Shown: positions 44,485 through 56,750 of the stretch, piece after piece
How positions within the stretch are numbered: the stretch's first letter is position 1
Layout: every line of letters starts with the position of its first letter
Assembly (NCBI GenBank): GCA_946902985.2
Contig: OX336389.2
Coordinates: 174,292,704 to 174,356,703 of the forward strand
Source of the DNA: Meconema thalassinum
Lineage: Eukaryota > Arthropoda > Insecta > Orthoptera > Tettigoniidae
Direction of reading: 5' to 3'
Length of the DNA stretch: 64,000 nucleotides
The notes under the pieces: generated by a model
Databases searched by the model: none
What the model saw: only the letters and a program-made list of their open reading frames with translations
Told to the model about the DNA's origin: nothing
Translations under genes and position numbers: made by a program

Positions 44485-46667
44485 TAAATTATATTTAGGA
44501 TTTACGAAAGGTTTATAGTCATATTTATGCGTGTTGTAATTTTTATCTTTAATTTCATTTTAATAGAGATTTTTATCGCTTGTATGAGAAGAATTTAAGT
44601 GATAGGAAACGGGAGATAATTTGTATAGAGTAATGAATAATTTTTGTAATGACGGAGATCTACGTCAGGGGTAAATTAATTTTATTTTGGGGATATTTTT
44701 AAAGCTTAATAACATTAATTTATTTTTGTTGTTAAACTCCCGTTACCTTAGGGCACAACAGTTGTTTGCCACAAATTTATTTATAATTTTTATTTGAGCT
44801 TATGAAAGCCAATGTAAACATGTGTAATAGTTTCTAGAAGGAACAAAGTTGTAATGAAACTGAATAATGACATTTGGTCACTTTTAACGTGAGTTAAGCA
44901 TTCTATAAATGCGAGAGTTAAAGAGGCGTGTATTTTTTTATGTCAATAAATATGACAGGCACGTTTTTACGATTCCCTGATTTTTATAGAAATCTGGCAT
45001 TGTCTTTGTAATTAAATGGTAGTGGAATGTGCTATAGGGTGGAAGTTTTCCGAGGGACCTTATCGGTATCCTTACGCCCGAGATTTTCATGGATCCCCGT
45101 CTTTCCTGAGTAGTTAGTTTCTATAGCACATTCAGTTTGAAAAATCCCTGTCCCTTGTTCTGAGTGTATTCGCCCAGTAGCACTGTGTTGTTTTTTAGCC
45201 GGGACTTGAAGATGCTACAATCCTTTATTTTTCCAGCGGCGGATTTTTGGTGGATTATCCAGATATAAGGGTACAGTACTCACCTTTTGGAGAGGTTCGT
45301 CTTAATTACACAATGTCATTATGAATTGTAGATTTGTTCTAATTCTTCGCGCAGCCGGCACCTTCAATGTATGGAGTGTCTGTTCTTTTGTCTCGGTCAT
45401 ACAAGACCACATATACAGTCCTACCTTGTCACTAATTTTCGTTACTGTAGGTCTAATGTGTTGAGCGTATTTTTTTATATATTTTATAATTTCAAGCTGG
45501 TGGCTGGTAATATTCACGCTCATATAGTCATAACGGTGGTAACAGAAGGATTTTATATAAGACTATCTGAATGCCAAGAACATTGATTCATTGGATTAGC
45601 GGTTATCATCTTAAATGCTTGCATGATTCGCACGGCCGCCATCTTAAAATGGTTTGCCTGATGACCTTGTGGTTCGAAAGCAAGATGCGTCCCACATGAA
45701 GTTATATTTTTCCAAAACTTGGTAGTGATCCAATGATTAGTTTAGTTGCAATTTGATTTAAAATTTGAACATTTGGGTGGCCGCCATTTTGTTTTCGTTA
45801 TGATGGCAATATAAAACATGACACAGAGGTTTCCTTTGCTAGTACCAAATGTGTACCAAATCTGGTTCAATTCGGTAGGGTCGTGTTTGAATTGATAGGG
45901 AGGACCGAGAGAGAGACACCCATATATACCGTATATATATATTTGGCACATATAGATCTTATAAGTTTACTTTCAATTTTACAAAAATCGGTAGTAGGAT
46001 AAAACATTAAGTGCATGGAGATAGACTGTACAGACCTGAATTCATAACCTCTAAGTCTTCAAAATACGCGCAAGCTGCTTCTTTCCTCAGTAATGTCACT
46101 TGGCACAAACCCAAAACTTACTGTTATTTTCAAAGCCATCTGCACGGCCTGACAGTACCATTAACAATGCTTGCCAAGAACAGCTGGGGGCTACCAACTT
46201 TGCCGTCTCCTGTCACAATTTGTCCATGGTACACGAACACATTTGATCGCTGGGAAGAATTTGAGTTTACAAGTCACTCAAAAGAGTCACGGGACACACA
46301 TTTCTAACTTCAAAGCAAGCTTAGTAGAAAACATCCCTCAGGCACAGGTCACAATATTGCTATGCTTTGCATAGGTACGTACTGTACTCCTTGCCAGGTG
46401 TGATTTACAAAGGATTGCATAAACAATGTATTGGAGTGTGACCCCAAACAGAGCTATTCAATCACCTACAATTTGAGCAAATACTGTAAGCGATGAACAT
46501 TTACGGAAGATCACTGTTTAATAATACTGCCATTGTAACCAAAAAAAAGCTATTCCACAAGAAGATGCTTACGTGAAAATTAGTTTTATGTGCATTGATA
46601 TACAAAGCTCAGTAACATGTTCTTGGGGATAAGAGTCTCTCGCTTAGCGGGACAGAATACAAAGTAG
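44485..46667. other. 2.2 kb of anonymous DNA
   Basis: AT-rich. A sequence with GGCCGCCATCTT at 45632 and (TA)n near 45932 resembles flanks of other repeats. No gene recognised. Confidence 0.4.
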
Positions 46668-46978
46668 AACAAGATATTCAGTAACGAACATGTAACCTAC
46701 TTTCTCCTAAATACATAGGTTTAGTTGTAACTCTGTCTTTATCAAGCAGTATAATTGAATGTTTTTGTAAGGAACGTTCAGGGTTGTACCCTATATAAAA
46801 TTTAGATTTTACTGTTTCGTTGTAATTCCATTCTTGCATCCAGACGAATTTATTTTACCATTAAAAAATACGTCAATCCGCCAACTTCAATGTATGCAAT
46901 CGTTGATCGTGTGCCCTCTGCAGACAATGCCCTTTATGTGAGACTGTATTTGCTGCATTTCGTCATTGGAACTGTAGA
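46668..46978 (+). repeat. Dispersed repeat R, copy 2
   Basis: Partner of 38326-38643. It ends abruptly at the hAT terminus at 46980, so the hAT probably inserted into it. Confidence 0.82.
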
Positions 46979-46979
46979 C

Positions 46980-47480
46980 CAGGGGTGCCAATACATAGCA
47001 CGCTAAGTGCTACATGAGATGTTGATAATCTTGAATGTACCACTACTTGAACCAACCCCTCCTACATAGAAGCCGGAATGGATCAAATGTTATTTAATCT
47101 CGAAACATAACAATAATATTAAAACAGAATTAACATACTAGAACTTGCCCATATAAAAAACAGGAATAATTTACAGAATGAAACTTATTTCACCAGTGTC
47201 TAGTTAGAATTAAATTCCTAGTGAGGCCTTTGGATAGCCTTCCTGTTCATAAATTCTTCAATATTGGGATTCACGGATGAAGTAGCAAGAACCAGCAAGT
47301 TTTCCTTGAGATGCTGATCAGTGAGTACTTAATTTTCACGAAGTTCATGATGGAACAGGTTTCTTCACATTTATACTGTATACGTCGATCCGCGTTTGCA
47401 ACAATATCGCAGGGCCATGTCTCACAGGGCAGAAAACTGAGACGGGGGAAGATATTTCTGTTATGACATTTTTCGAGCTT
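46980..47480 (-). pseudogene. hAT transposon 3' end with transposase C-terminus
   Basis: The plus-strand start CAGGGGTGCCAATACATAGC is a hAT-like terminus. On the minus strand the coding remnant reads CEETCSIMNFVKIKYS and, one frame over, LTDQHLKENLLVLATSSVNP then NIEEFMNRKAIQRPH, stop at 47218. This is the C-terminal dimerisation region of hAT transposases of the ZBED/GTF2IRD2-like type. The upstream catalytic part and the other end are not in the window; an AT-rich palindrome begins at 47617. Confidence 0.75.
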
Positions 47481-47616
47481 TAAATTAAGACTTAAGTGAA
47501 TCGCCCGCTTGACCCTGTTTTAACAAATAACTAAAATTGCATGTACTGACTTCATCGTGGGTGCCACTGAAAAAACATCCTATTGCCAACCAGGCACTCC
47601 CTTCCTTCATTTGATT

Positions 47617-48476
47617 ACATGTTACCTAAAGACAGCGCCTATTTACACTTGCTTATTAGTGAAAATAACGAACTATAATACAAAAATTATAATATAAAAT
47701 ACGCTACATTTCACGTCATTTTTCAGCCTATTTAAATATTCTTTATGTCCTGAAATGTGCATCCTAAGAGTACAGCACTTATTTATATTATTATTATCAT
47801 ATATGCCATTTATTATATAATATTTCATGCATTTCCCACCCTGATATAAGCATCTTTGTTGTGGTAATATTCCAGCTGTTATGATGATCCGCCATTTTGG
47901 TTTGAATCTTTCATCAAAGATAACATGATACTCATATCTTTTATAAAAGAAATGTTATAGAACCACCTTTTATAAAATATTTCACCATTAAGCCGGTATT
48001 AAACTATCAAAGAAATTTGTCAAATATCTTTTATAAAAGATATGACAGTGTAATGGGGAAATATTTTATAAAAGGCGGTTTTATAAAATGTATGTTATAA
48101 AATGTATAAGCATCATGCTATCTTTGATAAAAGATTGAAACCAAAAATGGCGGAGCGTAACAGCTAAAATATTACCTCAACAAAGATGCTCATATTAGAA
48201 TGTGAAATGCATGAAATGTTACATAATATGCTACAGAATGAATGGTATACAATGTAAAACATAAATAAATAAATAAATATAGCCGAGGCTATAAGCACTG
48301 CACATAAAGGATGCACATTTCAGGATATGAAGAAGAATTTAAAAGTTGAATAGAAATAAGCCGTAAATCGTAGTGTGCCAGTAATTTATGTTATAATATT
48401 TGTATTATCATTCGTCAATTTCAAGCGAGTGTAAATAAGCACTTAATCTCTACCGGTAGGTAATACAATACATGTA
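47617..48476. repeat. AT-rich ~860-bp palindrome (foldback/MITE-like)
   Basis: Left and right halves pair along their whole length around a centre near 48030. Examples: ATTTCATGCATTTC at 47823 against GAAATGCATGAAAT at 48207, and GTCCTGAAATGTGCATCCT at 47747 against AGGATGCACATTTCAGGAT at 48308. The centre is rich in TTTTATAAAA. Arms are imperfect, about 80-90% by eye. No gene. Confidence 0.85.
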
Positions 48477-48494
48477 ACCAACCGCAACGTGCAA

Positions 48495-48575
48495 GTGTTT
48501 TGTTGGCGGAATGAGAGGAGCGCTCGACTCCGGTGCGGGAGGACCAGGGATCGAATCCCACATAATGAGTTTATT
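48495..48575 (+). repeat. tRNA-like element
   Basis: GAGAGGAGCGCTCGACTCCG ... CCAGGGATCGAATCCCA has a B-box and a T-arm that can pair. Not a regular cloverleaf. Confidence 0.5.
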
Positions 48576-49066
48576 TTCACTTCGTATGTTTCAATTTTCT
48601 TTGTTCGGGCAGTGGTTGTTTCGAACGTCACCGTCATTCATTTCATCATAATTATTAATAATTAAATATTAATCTAATTTTTCAAGTCTTCGTACTACAG
48701 CTCGTTCACATAGACTTTACTCGTATAAATATCTTTCTTGTCAAGTGGACGACCAATGGTTTAACCCACGGATGTTTAGTTTATCTTTGCGTTTCCTTTA
48801 CATACCGGTATTGCCACTACACAATTTCAACTACCGTAATACAGTTAAGTGAGCAACGAACTGACCTTCATCCATTTTGCTGAACTATGATAAAATATTT
48901 GATGTAGTGTAATGGTGTGATGATTCCTTTGTATAACTATTATAAAAGTTCAGTTTTATAAAATATTTTATGTGGAACACTAACCGTTGATAACCCTTCA
49001 AACGATGTGAAAATAGATAAGGTAGCATTTATCTTCGTGGTTGATTCATGGACCAGCTTCCTTGGG
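48576..49066. other. Spacer with TTTTATAAAA-type fragment
   Basis: 48890-48985 repeats the palindrome's TTTTATAAAATATTTTA motif, suggesting a diverged relative. No gene. Confidence 0.45.
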
Positions 49067-49112
49067 CTGTGTTTCTATCTCCCAAAATTTTAATAATGGC
49101 ACCCCGTCGTGT
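49067..49112 (+). repeat. Left copy of an inverted repeat pair (partner 52682-52728)
   Basis: GTGTTTCTATCT.CCAAAATT then TTAATAATGGCACCCCGT occurs here on the plus strand and at 52682-52728 on the minus strand. Confidence 0.9.
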
Positions 49113-49674
49113 TCGTTAAGCCGCCATTTTGGACACGATGACGGCCTAGGGTGGGGGCTTAACGAAGCCCTGAGAATCAAAACGATCTAAAAATTTTCCG
49201 AGCATGGTCTCCAATCAAAACGTCCCTGATTGGCTGAGCACTTATTGGGTCCTTCCCGCCACACAGTCGCAATCAAATCCGCCATTAACCTCAATTTAAC
49301 ATAACCTAAGTTACTTAAATTACAAATATTAATAATGATGGTGAAGGGTGGGTGACTTGTGGATTAGATAAGCCATTTTTAGTGTTGCCTTCTATAGATT
49401 TGTGGTTTTTTGGCAATCTCGTTATCTTGTAGACATTAAGATAAATAGTTATATTTCGGGGGCCTATCACTCAGTACTGGTTTATCACAACAGTAGCAAC
49501 TATTACGAATAGCTGTACTATAGTAAGATTTTTCTGCACCTTCGCGAAATAGTGGCGGTGGTTTGAGATTATTTTTGACTACCATTATGGGGTTTTAATA
49601 GTTTTTCATAGAGCATTTTTGTTGTCTTGTAGGCATGATTGATTTGACAAGTTAGGTCTGCATGTAGCCTACAG

Positions 49675-49802
49675 GTTTTTTTTCTGGTTTTTGGAATAAT
49701 GCTCATTCTCATTACCATTAAGTGCAACCGTGTTGACCGACTGAAAGACATTGAATATTTCGTTTACTAAGGCAGCACTGAAATATGGGTTCCAACACGA
49801 TA
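49675..49802 (+). repeat. Third PLE pseudo-LTR, 3' fragment
   Basis: Shares GTGTTGACCGACTGAAA, TTTACTAAGGCA.CACTGAAA and CCAACAC with the pseudo-LTR ends at 7639 and 10837, spaced the same way. Confidence 0.8.
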
Positions 49803-52460
49803 TGGACTTGGAACTTATGTTCACTTAACAAAATAACGATACATCAACAAGTCATCCTTGTAATCTCTGCAAATAATAAAAATATTTCCCATCCGATATA
49901 GGCCTATTCATGTTGAACGGTAGAAAGTTATCAACCTTTATTAAGGCAACACTGAAAAATGTTCATTTTGATCTAGCCTACTTACTCGGAGTCATCTGCA
50001 TCAATGTCCCTAGAGGTTCAGTTTTTTAAATTCTCCCTTTCCTATGGTCAAATAACACATAGATGTTCCCTATTTTTCTTAAGGGGATTCAATGATCTTA
50101 TGCTGAACTAATTAAGAATAGGGCATGTATCAGGATAAAAATAATGTCCATAACCATCAGAAACTTGAGAACACAGATCAGGAGAATGTTGATCGACCAT
50201 GGATGCAAGACCAGAAAGTCTTAAAGAGGACTGTTTCATTTAGAGGCTTGGAACATCATGGTCAAGACCCCTGTACTTGGGTGTGTGCTCAATTTGTTTG
50301 AAAACCCGTTGACAGATCATAAGTTAATCTATGGCTGGAATCCGTCCTATGCTAAGCTGTGCGTACTGGGCACCATTAGTGTTCTGTGACTACTGTATCA
50401 ATTTCTGAAAATTGTGTCATAGGCCTATGCATAGACAAGTCGCTGAGAATGTTCTCTGAATGGTGAATACCAGTAGGCTAGCCTACTTAGCTGCCTCCTT
50501 CACTAGCATTTCCAGGCACCTGGTTAGTTGGTAAAATGAAATAGAAAAATCACTTGAATGATTCAAGTTGTCCTTATTGCCCTCGAGGGACAGTGTACCC
50601 CATTCCAGATCTTAGTTCAGAATTAGTTTCCTTGACAGAGTTGGAGAAACAGTCACAATACGTATGGTACTACTAGACCTAGTACGGTACATGTAGATGG
50701 AAGCAATGTGAAACCAACCACTAGGTAGCTTATGTACCATTAGTTGGGAGTGTAAGGAATGGGAGATTGGTTCAACATGTCAGCCTATCTTCTTGTATAT
50801 TTCATTAATATATGAGATCTAAAAGTGTATCATAGGAGTATTAAAGCAAACCATAATATATTACCAGTTTGTCAATTGGATACAACAATTCAATGAAACA
50901 TTCTGTTAATAATTAGGAAGTGTCGTAGGCAACCAGAGAAGCGACACAAGAAAAAACACCTGAGTCTTGCAGGCAGTTGTCATCAACTGTATTTCACATA
51001 GAGAAGAATGACTAAAATGGTTCCTAATGAAAAAAACAACTGGTCAATGGCTTGAAAGACAGTAGTAAGGACTTACATGCTGTCAGTAAAAGTGGAGTTA
51101 AGAAAGATGTCTGGAATATTTAAATCAGTAGTTGATAGCCATGATTTTTAAAATTACCCTAGTTAATTGCACCTTAATATGATTAGTAGCCTACCGGTAT
51201 GTGCAAGATTTTAAATGGTAGGTTTTCCTGTGAACCAAAAAACAGCTCTTAACATGGATTATGTTCAGGTTTGGCCTACAAGTTATTGGGAGGGAGGTTT
51301 ATTTTACATACCTGTTGCACATAAAATGAGTTTCTGATTAGAGCTGTGTGGGAATGTTTAAATGGTTTGATGATACAGGATTTATCAAGCCTCTTTCTAT
51401 GCATCTTTTAAAAACATTTTAACAATTCATAAATTACTGTCATCATTGCTAATGCTGTAATCTGTCATGTTTATTTATGCAGCATGAGGAATTAGGAAAC
51501 ATTGGTAGGATTGGTACATTGAGTGGATATATAGTAGGATAAAATGCAACTGTGTCATGGAAACCTAAGATGTATTTTTATTTCTCAACTTTATTTTCTG
51601 TAGACTCCAACACAGCCCACCACCAGGGAAAAAGAAAGTGTTGGTGATGTTTAATGAGAGCAAATCTTGAAATACTGTGATTTAAGTGGTTGGTATCAAA
51701 AGCTGTATAGGAAAAATGAAAATGTGAAGTCACGCCCAAGTTTATGAAGCCTTGCCAGACTCGGCTGAAATTATCTTCGATGCAAATCAAGTCTCAATAG
51801 TTAAAACTTTAGGACGACCTTTGACATTAGCACTATAATAGGCCTACATTTAGGATCGACATAGCCTGCAGTAGGTCTTGTGCTACTGTATGCACCTGGG
51901 CATGTTTAAAAAAACTCAGCCTGCAGGTTAATAAGGTAGTATATTATTATAAATCTATCTCAAGCAAATCCAAGAAGTTACCAGACTGAGAAACTACATA
52001 TCAATATTTAAACAAAAAAAAAGGTGGCAGTGCAAACTGCACTTTTAATCCTTGCTTCATTAGTTAAACCATAATATTTGTACATAAATACAGTAAGGAC
52101 TTCACATTACAAACGGCCACTTAAATTATATGCCTTATTAGGCATAACCTACAAATTACAGTTCATGAAATTGGTAAATATAAGCAGACAGTAACATCAA
52201 TATGCAATGGTCTATAATGTAGTTTTATAGTGCACAAAAGGTTATTGTACTGAATGTATTTCGAACTGATGAATAAAACTGGTAGAAACGACAGCCAATT
52301 GATTTACATCCATTACATCCAAAGTAGTAGAAACTTTCAGTTGATTGGCAAGAGTGTTGATTTGTACTTTTATTTTCACAAATTTTGATAAACAGTGTCA
52401 CGCGTCAATTTAAATATAAACGCACATACAATTCCTCATCAATAAGTGATTTGCACTTCA
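49803..52460. other. 2.6 kb of anonymous DNA with old SINE traces
   Basis: A family-B tail remnant is at 50228-50290 (ACATCATGGTCAAGACCCCT, TTGGGTGTGTG) and a possible body piece at 50580-50645. No gene or motif recognised elsewhere. Confidence 0.4.
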
Positions 52461-52471
52461 TACTGTCATGA

Positions 52472-52510
52472 ACTGGAATAGATTTCTAGCAATTTAATTG
52501 ATGTAGAAAT
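52472..52510. repeat. 12-bp inverted repeat hairpin
   Basis: GAATAGATTTCT and AGAAATCTATTC flank about 17 nt (perfect arms). Confidence 0.85.
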
Positions 52511-52697
52511 CTATTCCTCTCGCCACCATGTTGGTGATAATTGTAAACAAACCCGCGGGCAGCCAATGGCTGGTAATAATTGCCAGCCAATAACAAGCCA
52601 GGATGACGCGGATCATAATTCGCGTTTCACTCTCATTGCGTTTTAACTTGAGATTTCGGATCAGCTGTTCGTTAACGCCACGGGGTGCCATTATTAA
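52494..52697 (-). other. Candidate first coding exon (MAPRGVNEQ...)
   Basis: Minus strand: TTAATAATGGCACCCCGT gives a fair start context, then an open frame MAPRGVNEQLIRNLKLKRNE SETRIMIRV... of 67 codons. Upstream is fairly GC-rich with CCAAT-type motifs. The inverted copy at 49090 has the same ATGGCACCCCG but stops after a few codons. Could be a host 5' exon or just part of an element end. Confidence 0.2.
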
Positions 52698-52728
52698 AAT
52701 TTTGGAAGATAGAAACACGCCCTTGATA
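52682..52728 (-). repeat. Right copy of the inverted repeat pair
   Basis: Partner of 49067-49112, opposite orientation, 3.6 kb away. Confidence 0.9.
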
Positions 52729-52739
52729 TGCTCCACTCT

Positions 52740-53395
52740 GCCGCAATATGCGGAAGTGGAGTATTGATGCTGTGAGCTATTTCTGGTGGAAAATAACGGA
52801 AGAGGTCCCTACGAGATGGTAGCAAAAATATTGCGAAAGGCTGATACTGTTGCCAACAGTGCACGGCCAATGTTTAGGAACGACAATTATGGACGGCGGC
52901 CCATCATTCCGAATTAAGGGACTACTGTATATTCGGTACGGCAGGCCAGAGAACAATTTGCAAATCTGAGCTGATCTGTGAATATTTCAGGTACCGTAAT
53001 ACCCGTAGGCTATGAACTAACGCCTCACTCCATCTCATTCACGAGATCCACTGTACGTCTGTAGTCGAGTTGTGAAAAGGAGCGATTAAACCACCGATTG
53101 CACTCGGTAGCAGCGAGTGAAACACCGAAACGGAGATCTCCGGTGCTACCGCCGGAGGGGGACATGCTGTTCATTGAAATTTGTCGCTTGGCAGGCGTAG
53201 TTTCGTGAATAATTAGACTCTAATAATAATGATGTTCATTCAAAACTGTACAACCTATCTGGCATATTTAATTAATTACAAACGCTCTTAGAAATGGGGA
53301 GAAATGTACCTAGGTACTAGCATACAGATAAATTTTAAAATACGAAAAGGTCAATCTCAATTCAGTCATTGACAATCTCTCTTTACATTAGTCAT
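52740..53395. other. Spacer with a short repeat shared with 54275
   Basis: 53091-53170 (CCGATTGCACTCGGTAGCAG ... GAAACACCG ... GGAGGG) matches 54270-54350. No gene. Confidence 0.5.
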
Positions 53396-53545
53396 AATAA
53401 TGCTATTGGTTTACGTCCCTTTAACTGTCGTGGCTTTAGAGGAGACAGGGTATCGCAATTTTGCCCAAGAGATGATTCTAAACACGCCAGTAAATCCACT
53501 CACACGAAGCTGTCGCATTTCAACACCCGTTATTTGTGCTATCAG
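53396..53545 (-). mobile_element. SINE family A, 3' part
   Basis: Reverse complement of the 55722 copy's tail: TTGGTTTACGTCCCTTTAAC, TTTTGCCCAAGAGATGAT, ACACGCCAGTAAATCC. The (ATT)n side is at left; the tRNA head is mostly lost. Confidence 0.78.
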
Positions 53546-53639
53546 ACAGATCGAAACCACTATCTTGGGTTTTGAATGTCAGCGTTTAACCAACTACGTC
53601 ACTCAGACCTTGTAATGATAATACACACATACAGTATAG

Positions 53640-53740
53640 CATATAATAATGATTATAATATATAATTATATACTCGTATATATAGTCTATTATATACATA
53701 TCATGATAATAAAATAATATTATTGTTATTATCATCATCA
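53640..53740. repeat. Low-complexity TA/ATT region
   Basis: Long AT-only stretches and ATT/ATC runs. Confidence 0.7.
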
Positions 53741-53975
53741 TCTCAAGAAGAAATAGAAAATAGATACAGCTGAAGGTGAAAACTCCGGGTTTAAGAAAAT
53801 TTCGACTATTCAAAAAGAGCGGCGAGGAGGGGTAGGCGATGAAAAGGAAGGCCTATGAAAGGCAGGAAAATACAAGACTCCCCGAAGCTCAAATTCCCAA
53901 TATCGTCGAGGTCGAAAGAGAAAAAGGATTAAGAAGCATTGTAAGATAAAGAAAATTACTTCTAAAACTCTTGTC

Positions 53976-54052
53976 ACTGCCGAGAATCTAACCCCGGTAC
54001 TTAAGGTTAGAAAGCATGCACGTTACCTATTGAGCCACTGAGACGCTAGTTA
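53976..54052 (-). repeat. tRNA-like element
   Basis: Minus strand GTCTCAGTGGCTCAATAGGT ... CCGGGGTTAGATTCTCGG has boxes A and B, but stems are imperfect. Confidence 0.55.
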
Positions 54053-55044
54053 CATCACACGAGTGGAAAGTACAGTAGTATACTTATTGAAAATGATTTC
54101 GTTCTCATCACACAAAAACACGCTATTGACGCTTATATACAATTTGAATGATTGAAAAAATAAATATTAGGTGTATGATTGAGAGCAACGCCCATGTCCT
54201 GCCAGCTGCGGAAATTCCACTGTTAAGCTAGCTACTGTACATAGTTCTGTGATGAGAAGAAATTCAATAGCCGATTTCACTCGGTAGCAGCGATTGAAAC
54301 ACGGAGATGGGTTCTCCTGTACTAGACTACTGTCGGAGGGATATTGTTATACGCTATACCGACGCATTTGCATGAACTGTTCGAGATTATGATCATACTA
54401 AAACAAGATCTGGAACAGGAACATACTTCTTTTTTTTATCTGGCACAAAACGCTCGAATACCGTACAATATTAGAGTAACAATACGCAGGAAAACGTTTA
54501 TTTATTAATGCAGCCACCCCAAATATTACATACGGCATCCTATTTTAATTGACGAGGGCGAAGTGCTGTACACGTACTTACAATGGATTGATTTAAAAGG
54601 ATATTACACTCGGTAAATGTGATTGAAATAAGGAGGTCATAAAATTAGAATGTGTGTAATGGGTGACTTCGCGGAGGAAGCGGGGGTGGTTTTGTCAGAA
54701 CACGGCAAACACATTATTCTCTAGAAGGCCGTGGCCAAAGGCAAACAGTGGGGCATGTGTGGACAGATTTGAAATAGTATTTTCTGATGTTCCACGCAGA
54801 GTCCTGACGAGGGGAAATGAACATAGTTCTTAGCCTAGCTGTTAGTGTGGTTTGGAATAGTTTCCCAAATGTCTGCCGTGCTGTGAAATTATACCACGGG
54901 ACACAGAGATAAAGAGAAGACATTTTCCAATTTCTTCTTTCTATCCTTGAGTAGAAATGTTGGCTACGTCTAAGAATATACTTTCAGTTTATGAGTACAA
55001 GTATAATTCTTTTGAGCCCACTGATTTCCTTTCCAACACACTAC
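54053..55044. other. Anonymous DNA
   Basis: Includes the 54270-54350 partner of the 53091 repeat. No gene. Confidence 0.4.
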
Positions 55045-55420
55045 CGTGTTAAGGCTAAATGTCCCGTTTTTTAGTTTGTAATTCTGACACCACGTAGCAG
55101 CACCAAAGTGAGACAATTTATTTTTTCAGTTTTCTCTTGAACGAAAGCTCGTATTTGTGGTCTGAAAACCACTATGTATACTAGACTGAAATTGAATTGA
55201 TATTAATTCGATGCATTTACCAAAATGTGAAAAACAAAAGAGTTACTAACAGTTTTTTATATTTCTGCTTAAAATATGAAAAAACTGGTAATACGAAAAC
55301 GGAGATTTGTTTCCTGATTCCAATGCATTTTTCAGAATTAAAATCGGGTGAATGGAATCGACCGCATTAGTTTGGGAATTATTGTATAGAAAAGGGTGGG
55401 AGGGGTAGCGGCGCGGCTTC
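55045..55420 (+). repeat. Dispersed repeat T, copy 1 (partner 60500-60915)
   Basis: TTAAGGCTAAATGTCCCG, GATATTAATTC, GGTAATACGAAA and CTGATTCCAA recur in the same order in the reverse complement of 60500-60915. Confidence 0.75.
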
Positions 55421-55679
55421 ACAAGATCTTTTGCGCAAGGAAAATGATGAACACGCTGACAGGGCCGAGTGAGACTGGGACGATTTGACGACAGGCAGGA
55501 GTTGTCTTCCTCTTGTCATAAATATTATAGTTCCGCAAGTTACATGTACAAGTGCCTAGGCGTGGAACAATTTCTGAGCATTAAAATTATACTGAGTAGT
55601 GTCACGCTTAACGTTGACACAATCTGCTTGTACAGATACATTTCTTACTTCTCCAAACATTCTTGTTGTCGTTCTTGTT

Positions 55680-56150
55680 GATAATAATACATTGTTGGGG
55701 CTTGGGACATCTTGGTCATCAGTACCTTTGGCTGGCTGCGTGGCTCAGCGGTAACGTTCTCGCTTGCTGTGCCCAAGGTTGCAGGATCGAATCCTGGTGC
55801 AGCCAGTTGGCATTTGAGGGTGCGCGAATGCGAGGGAGCCGTGTCATTAGATTTACTGGCACGTTAAAGATCCCCTTTGGGGCAAAATTCCGGCACCCCG
55901 GCGTCTCTAAAAGCCGCAGTAGTTAAAAGGGACGTAAAACCAATAACGCTATTATTATTATTATTATTACTATCATCAGGCACATGTAGTTGATTATGTG
56001 TGTAACTGTATTAGAGTCAGGGATGGGGCACGTGCCCTGAGACTTCACGTACGGTACTATCTCGTCATTTACCTGGAGGGAGTGTGGAATAACTGGTGAA
56101 AACACACTCAGGATAGATGCTGACAGCGCTGGATTCCCATTTAGGTAACT
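55680..56150. mobile_element. Old SINE-B remnant interrupted by SINE-A
   Basis: Left piece GGGGCTTGGGACATCTTGGT and right piece (GGGACAGTGCCCTGAGAC-type, TTTACCTGGAGGGAGTGTGG, GGATTCCCATTTAGG) belong to a B-like SINE. The family-A copy lies between them. Confidence 0.55.
55722..55974 (+). mobile_element. SINE family A, best full copy
   Basis: tRNA head GGCTGCGTGGCTCAGCGGTA ... GCAGGATCGAATCCTGG (boxes A and B), body AGTTGGCATTTGAGGGTGCG, TTTACTGGCACGTTAAAGAT, ATTCCGGCACCCCGGCGTCT, and an (ATT)n tail at 55951-55972. The other A copies were recognised from this one. Confidence 0.92.
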
Positions 56151-56748
56151 GTTTTGGAGTTATTTGAGGATAAACTCCCGTACAAAAATCGCATTGTTCC
56201 GACATCAGTAATGCTTTGTATGGCATAATTTATTCTTACCGTGGAGAGCAGCGACTGGTTTCACTCGATGCAAAATTGAATAATGTATAGAATGATATGA
56301 CTGGTTTGTACTTAGCACGTTCTTGGTATTTTAGAAAAAAAAGATGGACAAGATATGTTCGTGTTCAGGTTTATTGGGAATATCCATTCTAAAAACCATC
56401 CGATGCAGACGTCCAACTCTAGGTATCGTCTTCTAGACATAAAAAATAAGACCACAAACCGTGAAAAATTCAAATCAATGGAGCATCGATTTATAAGAGG
56501 TCAAATGCCAAGCACATAGACATACATACATACATACATACATTATGGTGATTCGTATGGGTCTTTGGTTCTTTTGATTCTAATACCCCCCTTTTTTCAT
56601 GAGATCTGAAACGACTCCGTGAGGCCAATCACTATATCTTACTTCAATTTTCATGGAAGTAATAATAAAAGTTCATTTATGTAGGCTATTTTATTACAAT
56701 AAATAAATTATGAAAATGCATACCAAGAGAAAAATTATTATGTACATA
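56151..56748. other. Spacer with an (ACAT)n run
   Basis: CATACATACATACATACAT at 56521-56542. No gene. Confidence 0.5.
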
Positions 56749-56750
56749 TA

